A stretch of DNA of 14,730 nt, from positions 1 through 14,730 of the forward strand of contig DAOWHJ010000040.1 of NCBI GenBank assembly GCA_030641485.1. Direction: 5' to 3'. Below, piece by piece: positions 7,014 through 14,216 of this stretch. How positions within the stretch are numbered: the stretch's first letter is position 1; each line of letters starts with the position of its first letter. This DNA is from Pseudomonadota bacterium. Lineage in GTDB: Bacteria > Desulfobacterota > Anaeroferrophillalia > Anaeroferrophillales > Tharpellaceae. The position numbers and the translations under genes were made by a program. A model generated the notes under the pieces. The model searched no databases. It saw only the letters and a list, made by a program, of their open reading frames with translations, and was not told the origin of the DNA.

Positions 7014-7159
7014 CTAGGAGGCTGTCCGAGAATGCTCTTTTTCCCCAGCTCTCCGTTATTTTTATAAATAATGCTAGAAATACTAGGTGTATATCTGTGC
7101 TTATTTATAAAAAATGCCTCGATCTGAGAAAAAATTTCTATTCTCTGACAGCCTCCTAG
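7014..7159. mobile_element. MITE-like element, 146 bp, with 20-bp terminal inverted repeats
   Basis: The left end CTAGGAGGCTGTCCGAGAAT (7014-7033) and the reverse complement of the right end (7140-7159) match at 19 of 20 positions. Inside, a second inverted pair, ATTTTTATAAATAA and TTATTTATAAAAAAT, makes the whole element foldable. No reading frame inside resembles a transposase, so it would depend on an enzyme encoded elsewhere. The CTAG at each tip may include a TA-type target duplication; no other clear duplication is visible. A 17-bp piece of the same terminus recurs at 14431. It lies between the MFS gene stop and plsC. The parent insertion-sequence family is not identified. Confidence 0.75.
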
Positions 7160-7271
7160 GCAACAACTTTTTTGCCACTGACTCATGCAGACAACCCCGG
7201 ACAAAAGCCCCTTGTCTGTGTGAGTTCGTGCGGGTCTGTGGCTAATTGTTGGAAATGACATATAGTGCCCT
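7160..7271. other. Spacer between MITE-like element and MFS gene
   Basis: No gene is seen. Two small inverted repeats occur: GGCAA/TTGCC (7159-7176) and CAGACAA/TTGTCTG (7188-7218, 17-nt loop). Neither is followed by a T run on the minus strand, so no clear terminator closes the MFS gene here. Confidence 0.5.
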
Positions 7272-8663
7272 CTAGATATGTGGCTGATCCTGACCATTTT
7301 GATTACGCCGAATTTTGCGTGGTGCCGCAAACCAGAAACAGATGCAGGAGAGCCAGAGAGCAACAATGTCTACAATGAACGCAGTTTGGTATGATCCGGT
7401 TTGGTCGAAGATGAAACCCGCAAACCAGGCTCCGGCAGCCCCGCCAAAGCCTAAGTTTAAGGAAAGGAGACCGAAAATTCGGCCAAAATGCTGCCCTTGA
7501 AAGATATCTGCTGCAATCGATGGAAAGAGTGGCGCGACGGCCCCATAGCCAAAACCGAAGCAGATGGCAAATATGTAGGGAAGAACTTGGGGTTGCACTA
7601 CCATGTTGGCTAAAGCCAAGACCCCGATTGTAGCTGCCAGCATACCAATCGTATTTGCCGTTTCACGATTCCAGCGGTCGCCGTAAAAACCTAACGTTAT
7701 TTTACCAACCGAACCGCAAATTCCCAAGAAGCCAAAAGTTGCCGCTGCCGCTTTGGCACTCATCCCACCATCGACAAGTCCGGCTACAGCGTGAAGAAGA
7801 ACTCCCTGAATAGCAAATGGGCCCAAAAAGAAACCAGCTGCCAAGTACCAGAAACGATTTGTTTTGACGGCGCGGCGGCTAGTCCACTTGGTTGCAATCC
7901 ACTCTTTGTCAATAATCATGGAATTAACCAGTTTTTCACTCCGTGTGTCTGCTTTTTTAGAACTTTCGCTTGGTGAATTTTTGGGTTTTATTATTTTTTC
8001 GGGAATTGTTTCGTCAGCAGGAGAGGTTTTGGCATTGTCAGGGTATAAACCTATTTGTTCAGGGTTCCGGCGCTGGAAAAAGAGGTTGATTGGAATAGTG
8101 AAAAGTACTATGGTAGCTAAAATTCGGTAGGCGTAACGCCAGCCGTGGTGTTCGATTAAGTACTGCATGAAGGGTGGTATGGTCAGCATGCCGACCCCAA
8201 CTCCAGCCATGGCTAAACCGATTGCCAGGCCACGGTGCTTGTTGAACCAGCGGGGTAGAAAGGTGGCGTGGGGGACAAAACCAATCAAGCTGACCCCAAT
8301 GGCCGCCATGATGCCGTAAATAAGGTAAAAATCGAAAATATTACTGGCCTTAGTAAGTAGGTTCAGCGACAGAGCCAACCACAAAGCTCCGACCGGTATG
8401 ACCAAGCGGGGGCCGAAACGGTCGATCAGCCAGCCCGTGAGAAAAGCACAGAGGTAGTGAGAGATGGTGAAGAGGGAAAATATTCCAGCAGCAGTTGCTC
8501 TCTGCCAGGCGAAATCGTCTATTATTGCTATATATAGAACCGAGAATGAGTACCAGACCCCAAAAGCTACACCTAATGTAATAAATGAGGTTGCGACAAT
8601 AACCCAACCGTAATAAAAGGGGATTTTCTTCTCAATATTCAGTGTATTCAAATGAAAACTCAA
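7272..8663 (-). CDS. Major facilitator superfamily transporter, OFA/monocarboxylate-like
   Basis: A 463-residue inner-membrane transporter with about twelve hydrophobic helices in two halves joined by a long charged loop (about 200-265). FYYGWVIVATSF (16-27) and the YSFSVLY...DFAWQRATAAGIFS block are typical of the oxalate/formate antiporter and monocarboxylate transporter groups. Motif A appears as GWLIDRFGPR (77-86), with a degenerate second copy GFYGDRWNR (325-333). A small organic acid is the likely substrate, but the sequence does not say which. No ATG fits the N-terminus: TTG at 8663 is chosen because GGAAG lies exactly 6 nt upstream (8670-8674) and the first helix starts at a normal distance. 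It is transcribed divergently from the ChaN-like gene, and plsC follows after a MITE-like element. Confidence 0.9.
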   Translation of the reverse strand: MSFHLNTLNIEKKIPFYYGWVIVATSFITLGVAFGVWYSFSVLYIAIIDDFAWQRATAAGIFSLFTISHYLCAFLTGWLIDRFGPRLVIPVGALWLALSLNLLTKASNIFDFYLIYGIMAAIGVSLIGFVPHATFLPRWFNKHRGLAIGLAMAGVGVGMLTIPPFMQYLIEHHGWRYAYRILATIVLFTIPINLFFQRRNPEQIGLYPDNAKTSPADETIPEKIIKPKNSPSESSKKADTRSEKLVNSMIIDKEWIATKWTSRRAVKTNRFWYLAAGFFLGPFAIQGVLLHAVAGLVDGGMSAKAAAATFGFLGICGSVGKITLGFYGDRWNRETANTIGMLAATIGVLALANMVVQPQVLPYIFAICFGFGYGAVAPLFPSIAADIFQGQHFGRIFGLLSLNLGFGGAAGAWFAGFIFDQTGSYQTAFIVDIVALWLSCICFWFAAPRKIRRNQNGQDQPHI

Positions 8664-8669
8664 AGGTAA

Positions 8670-8674
8670 CTTCC
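8670..8674 (-). promoter_or_regulatory. Ribosome-binding site that fixes the TTG start of the MFS gene
   Basis: GGAAG on the minus strand is followed by TTACCT and then TTG at 8663, an ideal 6-nt spacing. This is the main support for the non-ATG start. Confidence 0.7.
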
Positions 8675-8751
8675 AGATAACTGCTATTCAGGTAAGGGTC
8701 AGTAAACGGGCAACCTTCTAACAGTAAAACATGGATGAATGCAACCCTATT

Positions 8752-9981
8752 ATGAAAACCTTTATCTCATATTTGTTTCTGCTACTGCTATTTTTGTCGG
8801 CAACATCCTGCAGCGGACTCCAACCTAAAACCAGGTCTGAATCTACGATGTGTATATTTACAGGATCTCCCTACGTTGACCCTGACACCATGTTGCGGGA
8901 TGAGATAATTCATTTGGTAACCGGAACCAAACTGACTCAACCCGAACTTTTTGATCTATTGGCAAAAGAGAGAATTATCTTTGTTGGTGAAGGACATGAT
9001 AATATCTACGACCATCAGGTTGAGCTTGAGGTTGTAAAGAATCTCTTTCAACGTTTCCCTGAACGACTGGCAGTAGGCTTTGAAATGTTGGCCCATCTCA
9101 ATCAGGATAAAGTTGACCTTTGGCTTAATGGTGACCTCTCAGATGAATTTTTTATCCGTCTTTTTGCTGAAGATTGGAGTGTCGCAGAATATGTCTATTA
9201 TCGGGAGATTTTTACATTTCTTAAGAAAAATAAAATTCCGGTTATAGCCCTGAATGTTAGTCGTCAGGAGAAGATGAAATTTATGCAAGAGATGATGGCC
9301 TCAGGCAAAAATAGTAGTAGTAGTAGTGAGCAGAAAAAATCAGCGCCGGTGATTGCTGACCCCTACCAAGAAGAGGCTCTGCAGGCAATGTTTAAGGGCC
9401 ATACTGAGGGGCATGGCGATGTTAGCATGTTTCTTAAGGTACATCAGCTGTGGGAAGATACGATGGCAGATAACATTTATAACTATCTCAGAAACCCAGC
9501 GGGGTCAGGCAAGTTGTTGGTGGTTATTGCCGGAGGTTTCCATGTGGCTCATGGCTATGGTCTGCCACGGCGGGTATTCCAGCGGACCAAGGCTAACTAC
9601 TCTACACTTTTAACTCATACCCCTGAGGTTCTGATTGAAAATGAGCGCCGAACGATGGATGTTGATTTTCCAGAAATGCCTTTGTATCTTTGTGACTATC
9701 TATGGTGTGTGCCTTATCGTAACTTAAAAGATAAACAGGCCCGACTTGGGGTTGGCATGCAGAAGGCAGACAGTGGGATTGAAGTTGTCATGGTTGAGGC
9801 TGAGAGTGCAGCCGAAAAACATGGTCTTAAAATTGGCGATGTATTGGTTGGTGGTGATGGAAATAGACTGACAGATCCGTACGATCTCTCAATTTTACTT
9901 TTGGAGAAAGTTAAGGGTGATGTTGTTAAGTTAGAAATTGAAAGAGATGGTAAGTTGTTGGTTGTCGAAATTCTTTTGTAG
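8752..9981 (+). CDS. ChaN-like haem/iron-associated lipoprotein with C-terminal PDZ domain
   Basis: A 409-residue predicted lipoprotein. From the ATG at 8752 a classical signal (MKTFISYLFLLLLFLSATSC) leads to a lipobox cysteine at residue 20. The DUF399/ChaN domain shows GEGHDNIYDHQ (79-89), AVGFEML (107-113), WEDTMADNI (234-242) and GGFHVAHGYGLP (261-272), all conserved blocks of this family, whose known member binds haem. After it, RLGVGMQKADSG to the C-terminus (about 331-409) reads as a PDZ domain, with KHGLKIGDVLVGGDGNRL as the typical ligand-groove stretch. The fusion suggests the lipoprotein also binds peptide or protein partners in the periplasm. An ATG at 8731 would add an acidic stretch before the signal and is less likely; neither start has a clear ribosome-binding site. 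A run of five AGT serines interrupts the domain. Haem binding here is inferred from the family. Confidence 0.85.
   Translation: MKTFISYLFLLLLFLSATSCSGLQPKTRSESTMCIFTGSPYVDPDTMLRDEIIHLVTGTKLTQPELFDLLAKERIIFVGEGHDNIYDHQVELEVVKNLFQRFPERLAVGFEMLAHLNQDKVDLWLNGDLSDEFFIRLFAEDWSVAEYVYYREIFTFLKKNKIPVIALNVSRQEKMKFMQEMMASGKNSSSSSEQKKSAPVIADPYQEEALQAMFKGHTEGHGDVSMFLKVHQLWEDTMADNIYNYLRNPAGSGKLLVVIAGGFHVAHGYGLPRRVFQRTKANYSTLLTHTPEVLIENERRTMDVDFPEMPLYLCDYLWCVPYRNLKDKQARLGVGMQKADSGIEVVMVEAESAAEKHGLKIGDVLVGGDGNRLTDPYDLSILLLEKVKGDVVKLEIERDGKLLVVEILL
9313..9327 (+). repeat. AGT triplet microsatellite (5 units) inside the ChaN-like gene
   Basis: Five perfect AGT codons encode five serines in a row in a charged, probably disordered loop (GKNSSSSSEQKK). 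Copy changes would stay in frame. It is short, so instability is only a possibility. Confidence 0.85.
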
Positions 9982-10043
9982 ACCATGTTGACTTATCTTT
10001 TTGGTTCCGGCCCTGTCGGATTAGACTATTGTGATTTAATTAA

Positions 10044-10050
10044 AGGAGAG
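10044..10050 (+). promoter_or_regulatory. Strong ribosome-binding site of the DUF2780-like gene
   Basis: AGGAGAG ends 6 nt before the ATG at 10057. It decides against the longer open frame that begins at 9985, and it is the best ribosome-binding site in the window, suggesting high expression. Confidence 0.85.
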
Positions 10051-10056
10051 TACAAG

Positions 10057-10533
10057 ATGAAAAAAATTGTTTCAGGTTTGTCAGTTATGGTTTGTTTGGT
10101 TTTATCGTTGCTGTTGATGCCGACTGTGGCCTCAGCTCTCGATATGGGTTTGGTTAGTACTCTGGTGAGCAAGTTGGGAGTTACTGAAACTCAGGCACAG
10201 GGAGGTTCTGGGGCACTTTTCAAGACCGCTGAAACCCGGATGTCCAAGGGTGACTATGAACAGCTTGCTGATGCAGTTCCAGAAGTTGATTTGCTGCAGA
10301 AGTTTGCACCAAAAAATGATGCTAAAAAGAGCCTGCTTGGTAGTGCAGCATCAGCATTGGGTGGCAAAAGCGGGTCATCTATTGGTGACGCCGCAGACCT
10401 TTTGAGCAGTTTCGACTCGCTCGGATTGGATAAAGATATGCTGGGCCAATTTACGCCGATTATTTATGACTATGTTAAAGAAAACGGTAGTGAAATGGTA
10501 ATGGGACTGCTTAAGAATGCACTCTCATTTTAA
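10057..10533 (+). CDS. Secreted DUF2780-like protein
   Basis: A 158-residue protein with a cleavable signal peptide: KK at the N-terminus, a hydrophobic core (about 6-20) and a probable signal-peptidase I site after ASA (25-27). The mature part begins LDMGLVSTLVSKLGVTETQAQGGSGALF, the LxxQLGVxxxQAxGGxGALL pattern of the DUF2780 (VcgC/VcgE) family, followed by AVPEVDLL. A Gly/Ser/Ala-rich linker (94-112) precedes a last helical part ending in FTPIIYDYVKENGSEMVMGLLKNAL. The function of the family is not known. The start is set by a strong AGGAGAG. It follows the ChaN-like gene by 75 bp on the same strand and could share its transcript, though the strong ribosome-binding site suggests higher expression. 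Most likely periplasmic. Confidence 0.85.
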   Translation: MKKIVSGLSVMVCLVLSLLLMPTVASALDMGLVSTLVSKLGVTETQAQGGSGALFKTAETRMSKGDYEQLADAVPEVDLLQKFAPKNDAKKSLLGSAASALGGKSGSSIGDAADLLSSFDSLGLDKDMLGQFTPIIYDYVKENGSEMVMGLLKNALSF

Positions 10534-10723
10534 ATTAAAATCTTGTTTTCACCACAGAGTTCTCAGAGTGAAAACCAACTGTTCTCTGTGAACTCTGTGT
10601 TCTCTGTGCTAATTAACAGTCTAGTTTACAACGGCATCAAAGTTACTACAACTTAGAGTTGAACTTCGCTTCGTCTACCATTACCGGGTACAAGGGCGAA
10701 CTAATTCAAAACCGAATATTTAC
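10534..10723. other. Spacer between convergent DUF2780-like and InaA-like genes
   Basis: It holds the CTCTGTG repeat element (listed separately) on the left. From 10609 to 10723 I see no gene, only a small CAACT-TAG-AGTTG hairpin near 10648-10660, and no clear terminator for either convergent gene. Confidence 0.5.
10553..10608. repeat. CACAGAG/CTCTGTG hairpin with 9-bp tandem units
   Basis: CACAGAGTTCTCAGAG (10553-10568) and CTCTGTGAACTCTGTG (10584-10599) are inverted with one mismatch around a 15-nt loop. CTCTGTG recurs three times at a 9-bp period (10584, 10593, 10602). The core resembles a short repeat common between genes in many bacteria. A degenerate copy is at 14134-14153. It sits just after the stop of the DUF2780-like gene and could act as a transcript 3' structure, but no T run follows. 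Confidence 0.75.
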
Positions 10724-11563
10724 TTATTTTTTGCCCTTGCCTGCAATTCGTCGTTTTACCCATTTAACCAACGGGATCTTTCCCAGTTCCTCGGTCAGTT
10801 GTTTCGGGGCAAGCTGGTCCAGGTTAAGACCTAGGTAATGATTGAGAAAGAGGTCCTTTTCATAGTTACTCCACTCAGGACAACGACGAAAAAGGGTGTC
10901 GAGATCGCGAATTCGAGCTCCTAATGGGGAGAATACCCGCCGGGCTTTCTCGAGGTCGATAAGCCTGATGTCGGTCGCGGTCAACTTCCCATCCTGACGA
11001 ACTTTGAGCATAACATGTTTAGGGTAAAGACAGTTGTGGCGAAATCTGTGGTCATGGAGACTGCGTACCACATCAGCTATCGCTGGCAATACCGCCAGAC
11101 GTAGATCTTTATTGGTGGCAGCCGTATTTTCTCTGTTCTCATCAAGGTCACAAAGCCACTCATTTAATGGCTTATAACCTTGCAACTCATAAGTTATGAG
11201 GATCGCCTGAGGACGACCGTCAAGATGGCGTTCACCGTAATATAGAGGGGCTGGAACCCCCACCTGATACTGAGTCAGTTTCTCCAGGTTCTGCCACTCT
11301 ATGCGGAAGGTTGGGCAGCCTTTGGGATAACGCCAGGTGCGACGCAAATGGTTCTCCTGACGCTTAATGAAAACCCCGACAACTTCTCCATTTTCCCGGT
11401 GCAATTCATAGCGGGCAGCACCGCTCCAGCCGGAGCGCCGATAGTTAGGTGGTTCAAACCAATCAAACTCAGCTTCCCATAAGTTTATGAAATTCCCCAA
11501 CTCATTAAATTCCAGTAATTCCCGATCTGCGGGTGAATGAAAATTTTCGTCTATTAAAGTCAT
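10724..11563 (-). CDS. InaA-like / Kdo-kinase (WaaP superfamily) protein
   Basis: A 279-residue protein of the lipopolysaccharide-kinase fold. Visible blocks are RRSGWSGAARYEL (42-54), the beta-strand lysine in VFIKRQENH (Lys68), helix-C RIEWQNLEKL (Glu89), the loop RHNCLYPKHVML (175-186), and the metal-binding-like LIDLEKAR (201-208, Asp203). InaA-type relatives share HxCLYPKH, in which the Asp of a normal HRD loop is a Cys. The canonical catalytic base is therefore missing, which also occurs in InaA relatives. A target in the cell envelope is inferred from the family. The ATG at 11563 has only a weak ribosome-binding site. It lies 50 bp after the small membrane-protein gene and in the same direction as recD2, probably one transcript. 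No terminator is clear downstream. Confidence 0.85.
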   Translation of the reverse strand: MTLIDENFHSPADRELLEFNELGNFINLWEAEFDWFEPPNYRRSGWSGAARYELHRENGEVVGVFIKRQENHLRRTWRYPKGCPTFRIEWQNLEKLTQYQVGVPAPLYYGERHLDGRPQAILITYELQGYKPLNEWLCDLDENRENTAATNKDLRLAVLPAIADVVRSLHDHRFRHNCLYPKHVMLKVRQDGKLTATDIRLIDLEKARRVFSPLGARIRDLDTLFRRCPEWSNYEKDLFLNHYLGLNLDQLAPKQLTEELGKIPLVKWVKRRIAGKGKK

Positions 11564-11613
11564 ATTATTTTACTTTCATAAATTAAGTTACAGGCTTGCA
11601 GACCAAGTTTTTT

Positions 11614-11757
11614 TCACTTTACACTTTCCACCTTACCCTGCCAGTCGGTACAGTAGTATGCATAATACATATAGCCGACATAGAGTAGAAAAACAATCCC
11701 AAGTCCCATCAGAATTCTGCCCAATATTCGGTTTATCATCTTTTTTCTGGAAGTCAT
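11614..11757 (-). CDS. 47-residue single-span membrane microprotein downstream of recD2
   Basis: This frame encodes a basic N-terminus (MTSRKKMINRILGR), one hydrophobic span (about 15-37) rich in Gly, Leu, Val and Tyr, and a short tail containing a Cys and ending CTDWQGKVESVK. Its ATG at 11757 lies 2 nt after the recD2 stop, and GGAG at 11763-11766, formed by the last recD2 codons, is 5 nt upstream, so translation should be coupled. The positive N-terminus predicts N-in/C-out topology. I do not recognise a family. Support is the ribosome-binding site, coupling and protein-like composition; no homology was testable. Confidence 0.7.
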   Translation of the reverse strand: MTSRKKMINRILGRILMGLGIVFLLYVGYMYYAYYCTDWQGKVESVK

Positions 11758-11759
11758 TG

Positions 11760-14048
11760 TTACTCCACATCTTTAAGGGCTAGAAAAGTATTACGAATCG
11801 TCGTATCAACGTTTGTGCAACCTCTTTTTAGCGCAAATTCTTGCCCAATCAAATAAACTTTTTTTTCTGCGCGAGTTATAGCAGTATAGAACCATTTGTT
11901 GTTGAGCATCATGAAATGACTGTTGCTCAGCGGGATAGCAACATACTTGTATTGACTGCCCTGAGCTTTATGAACGGTCAGGCAGTAGGCAAGGTCAATA
12001 ATGTCGCGAATATGATCAAAGTTATAGCGTACGACCAAGGGGCCAGGGTAGATGACGTAAAAGAGTTCATTTTTCAAATCAATCTCTTTGATGATACCGA
12101 CGAAACCGTTAAAAATACGTTGTCGCCGCCAGCCTCCGGTGAGACTGGGCTGAGCGCCTGTTTGATAACGGGCACACTCCATATCTTTGTTTTGCAGATG
12201 AACAACCTTGTCGTCAACTTTGAAAATTGTTCCAAAGCGCTCAGTCTGGCAGGGGCTGTTCGGGTTGAAAACATTCTGGAGTTGATGGTTTAAGACTTCA
12301 GTGCCTAAGGGTCCACGCCTAACCGGGGTTAAAACCTGAAAGTCCCAGGTTGGGAATTTTAGACGTTTAACCGCCTTAGTCGCAAGTTCCAAAATAAGTT
12401 TGCGAATCCGCTCGTTACACATTCCCCGAATTTCTCGCAACTCCTTTTCTGGGAGCTCCTTCTTAAGTTGGAAGTAGTTCGGAATATCTTCACGCATGAA
12501 AATAAAATCCTGATAACTCTGTTCGTAATCAGGTGGCATTTCACCGGTGCGGATTATATTGGCAAAATGGACCAGAACTGAATCTTCACTCTGGCGAAAT
12601 ATCTGGGTCAGACTGATGTGGCCCAAATAGGGTTTTCCAAGAATGTCAGCAAAAACATTTCCTGCCCCGATCGGTGGTAACTGGGCCGGGTCACCTACTA
12701 AAATAAAGATAGTTTCATCTGAAACCGCCAGGGCCAGGCGATAGAAAATTTGCGTATTGACCATGCCGGCTTCATCTAAAAGGATAACCTTGTAGGGAAG
12801 GGGTTTTTCTCGATTAAACTCGAAACGGTTTTCACCTTTATATTTAAGCAGGGAATGGATGGTGTATGCCTGGAAGCCGCTGAGCTTACGAACTCGAGCT
12901 GCGGCCATTCCGGTAAAGGCGCAGCAGGTTATCAGTTTGCGGTCACAAAAATTTTCGGCTAGCAGATTGAGAATGGCCTTGGCGATGGTTGATTTTCCAG
13001 TTCCTGCGTAACCGGAAAGAGCGTAAATGCGGCGTTTTCCAGTACCAATCAAGTTGATTATCTGGCGCTGTTGTGGGGCCAAGGTGAAGCCTAGTTTTTG
13101 TTGCTGCTGGTCAATGAAATTATTGACCTTATCTGATTTCATGATCGGTTGTAAGCGTTCTTGGGAACGCTTACGAAAGAAGGTCTCAAGAAAACTCTCC
13201 ATATAGTGAAAAGCTTTCAAGGCAATCCGGTGTTCTTTGTCAATGACAATTTTTTCCTCTTCCTGCATTTTTCTGACAACTTTTTCAAAGGCCGTCGGGT
13301 CAACTTGTTCCTCTTCATTATCAAGCAGTTCGCTAAGTTGTACGTATAATGTATCTGGAATCACATAGGTGTGGCCGTCCTGGTCACCGGCCTCGAGTAG
13401 TAGGTGGAGGATTGCAGCTTCAATCCGATGGTGAGAGAGAAAGTTCAGGCCAAGTTTTCTGGCAATATCGTCAGCAGTTTTGAAACCGATCCCACGAATT
13501 TCAGTCAAAGAGTAGGGATTAAGGCGAATCTTTTTCACTGCTTCGTCGCCAAGAGCGTTAAAAATTCGAATTAGAAGGTTGGGGGTAATGCCATGGGGCA
13601 GGAGAAATTCTGAGAGACTCCTTAAGTTTTTCTGTTTCTCCCAGGAGGTTTTTATCTGGCTTAATTTTTTCTCTTTTATACCTTTAAACTCCAAAAGTTT
13701 TTCCGGGTCGTTTTCAAGGATTCGAGTCAGCTCTTTTTCGCCATAATGTTCAAGGAGTCTTTGGGCTAGTTTATCACCGAGACCTTTGACGACCTTGGCC
13801 AGAAAATAGAAGGTCTCGTTAGTGATGATTTGGGCGCTTGAAAAGGCAAACTGGCGGCCAAATTTACTCATCTCCCACGCGCCTGAAAACTTAAATTCAA
13901 GACCTTGGAGCTTTCCTCCATTCAAGGCTTCGGGCAGGGTTCCAACCGCAGTTACCAGCCGTCGTCCACTTTCGCCCTTAAGCACAACGTAACCGTTTTC
14001 AGCATTTATATAGCTGACCCGCTTGACTTTTAGATTAATAGTTTCCAT
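11760..14048 (-). CDS. recD2: RecD2-type (RecD-like) DNA helicase
   Basis: A 762-residue superfamily 1B helicase of the RecD2/YrrC class, found in bacteria without needing RecBC. The N-terminal part has an OB-like start and helix-hairpin-helix repeats (VVKGLGDKLAQRL 86-98, FKGIKEKKLSQI 121-132, IRGIGFKTADDIA 184-196). The helicase core has motif I GYAGTGKST (346-354), motif II LLDEAGM (423-429), motif III VGDPAQLPPIG (451-461), the RQSEDS block (485-490), NGFVG (647-651) and motif VI with AYCLTVHKAQGSQ (687-699) and FYTAITRAEKKV (720-731). All expected motifs are intact and the length is normal. It acts in replication-fork or damage repair on 5'-3' unwinding, by family knowledge. The ATG at 14048 has a poor ribosome-binding site. 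It is first in a probable operon with a membrane microprotein and an InaA-like kinase. Confidence 0.95.
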   Translation of the reverse strand: METINLKVKRVSYINAENGYVVLKGESGRRLVTAVGTLPEALNGGKLQGLEFKFSGAWEMSKFGRQFAFSSAQIITNETFYFLAKVVKGLGDKLAQRLLEHYGEKELTRILENDPEKLLEFKGIKEKKLSQIKTSWEKQKNLRSLSEFLLPHGITPNLLIRIFNALGDEAVKKIRLNPYSLTEIRGIGFKTADDIARKLGLNFLSHHRIEAAILHLLLEAGDQDGHTYVIPDTLYVQLSELLDNEEEQVDPTAFEKVVRKMQEEEKIVIDKEHRIALKAFHYMESFLETFFRKRSQERLQPIMKSDKVNNFIDQQQQKLGFTLAPQQRQIINLIGTGKRRIYALSGYAGTGKSTIAKAILNLLAENFCDRKLITCCAFTGMAAARVRKLSGFQAYTIHSLLKYKGENRFEFNREKPLPYKVILLDEAGMVNTQIFYRLALAVSDETIFILVGDPAQLPPIGAGNVFADILGKPYLGHISLTQIFRQSEDSVLVHFANIIRTGEMPPDYEQSYQDFIFMREDIPNYFQLKKELPEKELREIRGMCNERIRKLILELATKAVKRLKFPTWDFQVLTPVRRGPLGTEVLNHQLQNVFNPNSPCQTERFGTIFKVDDKVVHLQNKDMECARYQTGAQPSLTGGWRRQRIFNGFVGIIKEIDLKNELFYVIYPGPLVVRYNFDHIRDIIDLAYCLTVHKAQGSQYKYVAIPLSNSHFMMLNNKWFYTAITRAEKKVYLIGQEFALKRGCTNVDTTIRNTFLALKDVE

Positions 14049-14133
14049 AATTAAGTCCGAACTCTACCTTGTTGTTAGTTTTTTAGCAACTTTAATAAAT
14101 GAATTACAGTGGTAACGGATCAGTGGATTTTTT

Positions 14134-14153
14134 ACCACAGTGGACACAGAGTG
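14134..14153. repeat. Degenerate CACAGAG repeat copy
   Basis: ACCACAGTGGACACAGAGTG is related to ACCACAGAG at 10551 and carries the same CACAG core. It is shorter and unpaired, and looks like a decayed copy of the element after the DUF2780-like gene. Confidence 0.5.
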
Positions 14154-14216
14154 CAACGGACGAGTGGTTAAAGTTTTTGACCAAGTATCTTTGTCATTTA
14201 CTAAATATTTGTGGCA

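Noticed and set aside
6995..7366. A 123-residue minus-strand frame
   Set aside because: It overlaps the 3' end of the MFS gene in another frame and runs through the MITE-like element.
9985..10056. 24-residue N-terminal extension of the DUF2780-like protein
   Set aside because: The strong AGGAGAG and the signal peptide both point to the ATG at 10057.
14152..14190. tRNA-like start (GGACGAGTGGTTAAAG)
   Set aside because: No matching acceptor stem, T-loop or anticodon arm can be found downstream; a chance resemblance.
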